This document shows positions 57,835-64,000 of a stretch of DNA of 64,000 nt, piece by piece. The DNA is from Centropus unirufus. Its lineage: Eukaryota; Chordata; Aves; Cuculiformes; Centropidae. Under the pieces are notes generated by a model, which was not told the origin of the DNA, did not search any database, and saw only the letters and a program-made list of their open reading frames with translations. Within the stretch, counting starts at the first letter, position 1. Each line of letters starts with the position of its first letter. The position numbers and the translations under genes are program-made. The stretch is taken from assembly GCA_013397695.1 (NCBI GenBank), contig VYZI01000035.1, positions 2,810,572 through 2,874,571 of the forward strand, read 5' to 3'.

Positions 57835-60800
57835 TTGCGTGAGCTTGTTCCTTTTCAGCCAGGCACTCTGCCCAGCTGCATCAGCTCTGTTACAATTAAT
57901 AGAGCTTCCAACTGTTTCATCTATACCCCACACTTCCAGCAAGAGCACCTGTTCTTTGGTTATTTCTCATCTTTAACGGTGGCATGTAGCATATGGGATT
58001 ACTCAAAGACCTCGTTCCTCAAAGGATAATTCTTAGTTCTTACTTTCCTCAATGACCTTTATGCCCTTGCTCTGCAAGCCTCCTTTAGGTTAGGGAGAAC
58101 ATTTACTCAGGCACATTCAGACATAATTAATTGCTCCCCATTTTAATACCTATAAAAGCTATTAGATTTCTTCATTATTTATGACTTGTTCCCTTTGAAA
58201 AGTGATGCCACAAATATTATCAAATGAAATTTTTAAACTCAGCAGATTTTGCACAAAGCTTCTTTCCCCTCTGTTACTGAGACACTGTAAAAGAAAATTT
58301 GGGGTTTTTCTTTCTTTTCCTTCCTGTTGTTTTTCACTGTTATGCATAGCTATTGGATGACCACAGCTACCATTCTTACCCCTATACATATTAATGGGAC
58401 TAGTTTTTAAAATTACCTACACAGTCTAAGGCATAGTGACATATAAGACATACGTGTTTGAATCCCAAATAATACATAAATATTATTTTCCCAAATTTTG
58501 CAGCTTCAAGAGAAATAAGAAGTAGAATAGTGACCCTTATGCTTTGCTCTGGTTTTGTTTTATAAAAATGAAAAGTGATGCTAAGCCTACCGTCAAGACA
58601 AAATATTTTCCCCAGTCTTCAAATGACCTTGCATTTCACAGGGTCCAGTTTCTATTTGCTGGCCACTTTTGTTTTTCACCCTGAAGAAGTTCAGCAATTG
58701 GAGCAGTTTTTCTCTGTATCTCATTGTGAGACAGAAGTTCACTCATCATGTTAACCAGAAAGCCTGGTTCCTTCAGTAAACTTTTTCTAACCAGCAAGGG
58801 AACTGAACGCACATCTGTGGTCTCAAGGTAATGAAGGGACCTTTGGTTCCTGGTGCCTGGCAGGCATTGTATTGTACTATGAAACTTGAAGATCAATCTT
58901 CCCCTGTAATGCTTAACCAAGTAAAGGCTGTGTGATGGAAATACTTGAATGTGGAAACATCATCTGGAGACAAGACATGCTGTTAAGTTTTGCTTGAAAA
59001 ATCCTTAAACCTAGAGTAGTTGGGAGTACAGGATTCTGCTGCTTTGTTATGTGTCCTTTCTTTTTCAAACATCTTTCAGTCTTTAGACACAAAAGATTCT
59101 TGTATCAGTCATCGCTTGAGTATTGTTCACCGAGATTTCTTTGGCCTCCTATTTAATTCCTCCCAAAATACTGTCACCACACACCCTTACCTTTTGAGAC
59201 ATCTTAACAGGCTGATATAAAATACCATCTTAGGTTGTAGTACTGAAAATATTCCTGTGAAACTATAGAAATGGACTTGCCATACGTCATACAACTAAGA
59301 AAGAAGACACATCTACAGGAGTGAGGCTGAATTCTATCAGAGTATTCAGAGTTTACTGTGTAAAATCCACTGCATATTGATTTAGCAACAGGAATGTTTT
59401 CGTAGAGAATGTGAAATTCAGGTACTTGGGGAGGAATAAATAACCAGACACAAGAAAGTCTGGCCTCAGAAGAAGGATTTCTTCAAATACACAGAAGTGG
59501 GTAAATTATTTGGTCTTGGTTTTCTTGGATTTCTTACAGAAAATTATAATTACAAATTGGCTGATAGAAAATTTTACTTTTCAAATAAATTTTACTTCTT
59601 GGAAGAAAAGAATGATAAGTTTGTGTTTGCAGTGGTGTCAATTTGAAAGCTGAGGAAGTATCAAAAGAAAAATAATTTTCAGAAGGGAACAATTAGATTC
59701 CTATTAAAATAAAACTGATTTTAATGCAAAATTCAATCGCTAATCAATTCAATCTAATTAGAACTTATAGAAGTTAGCAAGTGCTTGTGTTCAGTATTAT
59801 GTGTGTTGCTGGTGCGGATAAGGCTATTATTTAGCTTTCCAAGCTGCTTTTTAAGAGTTTTCTATTGATAGGCCATACTATTGAGAAGTATTATTAGGGT
59901 ACTGAAACTTACTTCAGTCTTTCATGCTGTTCTTTTGTCCTCATGTGTCGTTGCTGGTAGCTGTTTCAGCTTTGATGGTATTTCAGATCCACTGCTGAAC
60001 AAAGGTACTGAAGACAGGCAAGTAACCATAATTGCTATTTATGACACTCTGCGGCAGTATGTAAAGCTGTAGCATCCTATACAATGTACTTGAATGTGAT
60101 GGAAGACAGATAAGCAGAGAGAGTTAATTAAGTGTCCTTTTCTCTCTATCAGGATTAAAAATTATAATTATGAGAAGACTTTTGAAATGAGAAGTTTCTG
60201 TCTGTTATCTGAATTTCCTGCATCTTTGGGGTTGAAGCTTAACTCTAAATAAGGGAATGATAGTCCGGTTCAAGTGAAACAGGAATTTACTAAAGAGAGG
60301 TAGTACTACATTGAGCCTGAGTGAATTTCAAGTGATAAGCAGCAATAAGAAAAAGACAGATTTGTGTTCTGAAAGTGAAATGACTTTTTTAAAGAGGAAA
60401 AAAAGCAGAAAAGAAAGAAGGGAAACAAGTGTGACATGAAAAATACTGTCTCTGAAGTAAGTATTAGGAAACAGGAACTAAACCCTACTTTTTTTTCTAT
60501 TCTTGTGACTATCACCTGTGCCATAGAAGAGATTGACAGCTTTGAACATGAAAACTTAATGTTTAGGGTACTAATTTTTAAATAGTGTCTCTTTATGTAA
60601 CAGTATTTTCTTCCAACATTTTTGTGAAGTGATATAAAAAAGAAAATGCACTGCAGCTGAGGAAAAACTATGCAACAGTACCAGGTAACTCAGAGTATTC
60701 AATCAGAGCATTTCTCTCTGTACTGGAAAATGTCACTTCAAAGTCAGTTGCCATTTTGCCCAGTTTCTCATGGGTTTACTAATGTTGGGCAGATAGTTTG

Positions 60801-60948
60801 TGTAATAACAGGCTAGTTTTCAATGGTCAGCTCAATGGAACTGGGTCTACAAGAGGAAGATCCAGTCTTGTGTATTGTAACTCACTTTTCTTTCTGAGAG
60901 GCTATGTTCTGTGAGCTCGATGGGTTAATAATTCCCTTCTCTGTTCAG
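57835..60948. other. Single-copy stretch with one faint SINE trace
   Basis: At 58421-58470 ACAGTCTAAGGCATAGTGAC and GTGTTTGAATCCC resemble the A and B boxes of a tRNA-derived SINE, but the match is weak. Otherwise no gene or repeat is recognised. The purine-rich segment 60380-60425 is simple sequence. Confidence 0.4.
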
Positions 60949-61097
60949 GTATACAAGAAAGCCTTCCCACTTCTCTTCTTAATGGAGTCTGTGGCTCCAC
61001 GGTGAAGGAGGAGGAAAAGGAAAGTCCACCTACGGCATCTGCTATGGAGTTGCAGGAGTCCAGGCTCCAGCCAGTCCTTCACACTTGGGAATGTTAG
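60949..61097 (+). other. Candidate 3' terminal coding exon (unproven)
   Basis: A strong acceptor-like sequence (TTCCCTTCTCTGTTCAG, ending at 60948) is followed by 48 open codons to a TAG at 61095-61097. The translation begins IQESLPTSLLNGVCG, contains TVKEEEKESPP (a possible SUMO-type VKEE site) and ends QPVLHTWEC. The composition is hydrophilic and protein-like, and GC is higher than in the flanks. The first AATAAA I find downstream is at 61950-61955, which would give a plausible 3' UTR. I do not recognise the protein. No upstream exon of the same gene is identified in the window. About one in ten random frames of this length stay open, so this is a hypothesis. Confidence 0.25.
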
Positions 61098-61654
61098 AAA
61101 GGAAGAGCTGTTGTAGCTTAAACAGATAATTCTCTTTTAAAAAATCACAAGAAAATAATCTCTCCATCACAATTTTTCCTTAGATCTGCTTCCAGGATAA
61201 CACAGTATATGAAGCCTTTTATGCATTATGACACAGGGGGAAGGTGAATTTACAACCATACTTGCCATGGATATTTTTTGGAAGGGAAGAATTATGCATT
61301 TAGATATAATGTTATTTCAGTTGTAAGGAGCATATCTATAATTCAGAAAAATTATAACTCCTTTCAATCATCTCCCTCAGTCTTGTGAGTGTGAGTTGCA
61401 CCATTTCCCCCTTCCAGCACAGCTGAGTGCAAATACTGTGCATGGAGCGTAGTTGGCTGTGTCTTCAAAGAAAGCATCAAAATACCCAGTAATTGTTGAA
61501 TCAAGCAATATTTAAGGGAACACATCTTTCTTTTGGCAAGAAATCCTAGTAACTTTAGGGTGAGAAAAAGAGGCTACATGGAGGCTAAACAGCATGTCTA
61601 AGTGGACCTGGCATGAACACAGCACTTAGAAAATCTCACTTATATTCCTTGTTT
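61098..61654. other. Non-coding stretch, possible 3' UTR
   Basis: No repeat or gene. If the exon ending at 61097 is real, this would be its 3' untranslated region. Confidence 0.3.
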
Positions 61655-61702
61655 TGCTAACAGGCTGTTGTGTGTGACCTTGGACAAATCAGTTTATCTC
61701 TT
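61655..61702 (+). repeat. MIR-like SINE core
   Basis: TTGCTAACAGGCTGTTGTG, TGTGACCTTGGACAAATCAG and TTTATCTC closely follow the conserved core of MIR-type SINEs (CTAGCTGTGTGACCTTGGGCAAGTCACTTAACCTC). The flanks on both sides have decayed beyond recognition. Such cores are very old and rare in birds. Confidence 0.65.
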
Positions 61703-64000
61703 TTTGTCCAGCATGTCCCTTCAGACAGAGAAATCCCAGTGAGTTTGTGAAAACCTCTCATGCAATATAGCCTAACCTCCTGTTGCTGTCTCTGTTTTCA
61801 GAGAGCAAATATTCCTGTCATTGGTAAAAGGCTCAGGTCACACCGCTCTCTGTTCAAAAGACAAATGTCTGTACCCCACTGAAGCAGAGGCCTCGTGCTG
61901 GCTCTCTGCAGTCTATATTCAATTGGGTACACCCTATCCTTCAGGAAGAAATAAAACAATCCATACATGCCAGGAAGACAAATGCAGAAACAAACCACTT
62001 CTATTTGCTTGGGTTAAATGCATGGATCTTGAATTGTTTTGGTCCATTTAAACATTACAATACCAAACCTAGTAATCAGCTCTTCTGGATAATTTTAGAA
62101 ACTGTTTTTTCAAAAGCCAGCAGTGGTATAGTAGTGTGAGGGTAATGAGCAGTGACAAATTATTTGTGCTATTTCCAAGGGAAACTGTTGGCATTAACTT
62201 GGTGCAGAGTCTTTGTTACTTTATGAATAAGAAGTGCAGTTAATATATTATACTCCATGTGTCTTCCAACCCTACCCACAACGTAATTACACTTTATGGA
62301 AAGCTAAGTAGGCAGCAAACTAAGTGGTATGGAAAATGCATACAGTAAAACTCCATTGGCTACAAACACTGAACAGTTGTTTTGTCCTTCTACTTTGGAG
62401 AACTTAATAATTATACATTTAGTGCTACTGAGAGATCCACTGTGTAATTACACAGCTCAGCAATAATGGCACCAGTTACTGTGCAAATGCAAGGACACAC
62501 TGGAGATTAAAACAAATGTAACTGCAGCATTATGTAGAAACAAGATGAGAACCAGTAGTAGGTCCAGGTGCCACTCTGGTAGAAAGTTTTACGGAGGTTT
62601 GTTCAGTTAAGTGGAAAGTGTTAAGGTAGTGCTTTTTTCTCTAAACAGACATGGCATTGACCCAAATTCCCATAAGAGAGTGGGTCTGGTTTGGTAGGAG
62701 CCATGCCATCAGCTGATGAGGGGAGGCAATAACAGGGCTATTCATCCATACACCCCATTTCCTGATTTATATCTCACTAAGAAGTGGGCTGTGGGAGTTG
62801 TGGGTCCTAAAGGGACAGGAACAGAGTTTACACTTTAAAACACCCCTATTAAAAACACCTAAAATTTCCTGTTTTTGAGCTACCTGGGCATCTCACAGTC
62901 ATTACTAAATCTAATGTAGCAATGCCTCTGTGAGACCAAGTGACAAATATTTCACCCAGCCTATAGGTGGCTTAGTCCTTGAGCAGAAACTCCCATCCTC
63001 TGTTAGAAAGAGAAACAAGTTATTTGAAATGTGATTTCCAACTTTTAGGAGAGTTACATAAGAAGCAGCTGAAGTTACACCATGGGAGCCAATGTGGAAA
63101 ACAGAAATACTCATGGAGAATAATGGAGGATGTCTCAATACTAGCTCACAGGAAAGCTCCTAAATCTGACCAACGTTCACAGACTGTAGATTCATATCCC
63201 AAAGTACATCTACCTTGAGTCTTATCTTTGCAGTCAAACAGATGCCAAGCTCTGTCTAGAGCTAGATACCTTCTTATGTAACATAGCTATTATTTACTAC
63301 TACTGCATGCAGACCACATGCCCTCAGCAGTGCCTTTCAAGACTGGAAGACATAATTGGTTTTGTTTTATTTATAATACAGTGGCTGTATTTTATATCCT
63401 TTTCAGTCCAGCTTCCCCACACTTGTGCACTAAATCAGTAGTCCATGTAGTTTGCTGATGGGTAAACCAAGCCCTAGGCTCTCATCCAGCTGAGGACGTG
63501 CATCCCAACATCTTTTATTTACTGGAGAGAACTACAATTACCATAAAAACGATGCAGTTTATACAGGATATGAGTCAGGCAGAAGAAGGGAACATGCCTC
63601 GCTAGTGCTGGGGTTAATTCAAGGACTTAGGAGGAGGGAAGCTGGAGTCTTTTTTAGAGCAAGTGGCTTTATACCAGATGGCAATACTAGTCTCTTTCTT
63701 ACTACCTCTAGCTTTCCTTGCCCTGAATTGCTGCCTGGCCAAGCAGGAGAGGTATTCCTCCCTTCCAGAGGATCTCCCCCACTCCTGGTTTAAGCAGTCT
63801 CTCAGCATGTATGGCTTGAGCACAGGACCTCTCTTAGAGAAAGGCTTGCCTCGTCAAGCAGCTTCTGACTTCTGCACCATATTCTTTAACACCAGCCCCA
63901 GATTATTTTCCTCATTTAAGGCCTTAAAGAAAAATTGCTTTCTCTTTCAGAGTAACTCTCCCTCCTGCAAAGCTGCCATCTCCATTTGAGGATAGCATTG
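61703..64000. other. Single-copy stretch to the end of the window
   Basis: A second acceptor-like sequence (TTGCTGTCTCTGTTTTCAG, ending 61801) precedes an open frame 61821-62051 with an AATAAA at 61950. 62090-62550 (for example CACAACGTAATTACAC, GTGTAATTACACAGCTC, TGTGCAAATGCAAGG) has conserved-element texture. Near the end, 63678-63989 is an open frame with a hydrophobic N-terminus (see findings). No known gene or repeat is recognised. Confidence 0.4.

Overview
This window looks like non-coding DNA from a bird, probably a neognath. The evidence is its repeats. It holds about ten chicken-repeat-1 (CR1) LINE copies with the usual avian 3' end (a short ATTCTATG-type repeat preceded by a block reading AAGGTCYYTTCCAACCC). 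It also holds two fragments that I recognise as avian ERVL-type solo LTRs. The background is AT-rich and mostly single-copy, which is normal for an avian gene desert or a very long intron. I found no complete host protein-coding gene, no rRNA or tRNA gene, no CRISPR array, and nothing bacterial or plasmid-like.

Layout. 1-2.8 kb: plain single-copy sequence. 2.79-3.76 kb: two minus-strand CR1 copies in tandem. 5.09 kb: a 16-bp minisatellite. 6.67-7.43 kb: a minus-strand LTR fragment. 10.14-10.62 kb: a GC-rich block I cannot identify. 16.2-17.4 kb: a very old plus-strand CR1-like LINE. 22.2, 25.5 and 27.7 kb: short minus-strand CR1 pieces, the last from the endonuclease domain rather than the 3' end. 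30.5 kb: an ancient CR1 3' end. 33.0-33.7 kb: a second GC-rich block. 34.4 kb: a polypyrimidine tract. 36.0 kb: an ATT/GTT microsatellite.

39.1-45.9 kb is a CR1 cluster. It has a minus copy at 39.1 kb, a divergent back-to-back minus/plus pair at 41.4-43.7 kb, and a plus copy inserted inside an older minus copy at 45.6-45.9 kb. Further on come a second minus-strand LTR (50.0-50.5 kb), another ancient LINE (52.3-52.6 kb), a short CR1 tail (57.8 kb), and traces of tRNA-derived or MIR-like SINEs (46.76, 58.42 and 61.66 kb).

The only host-gene signals are weak. One is a possible 3' terminal exon near 60.95 kb: a good acceptor, 48 open codons, and a poly(A) signal at 61,950. Others are a few small ORFs and several stretches whose texture resembles conserved non-coding elements. 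No set of genes here works together, and I found no convincing new biological system. The most informative observations are the CR1 nesting and rearrangement patterns and the candidate exon. All repeat calls rest on my memory of consensus sequences, with no database search.
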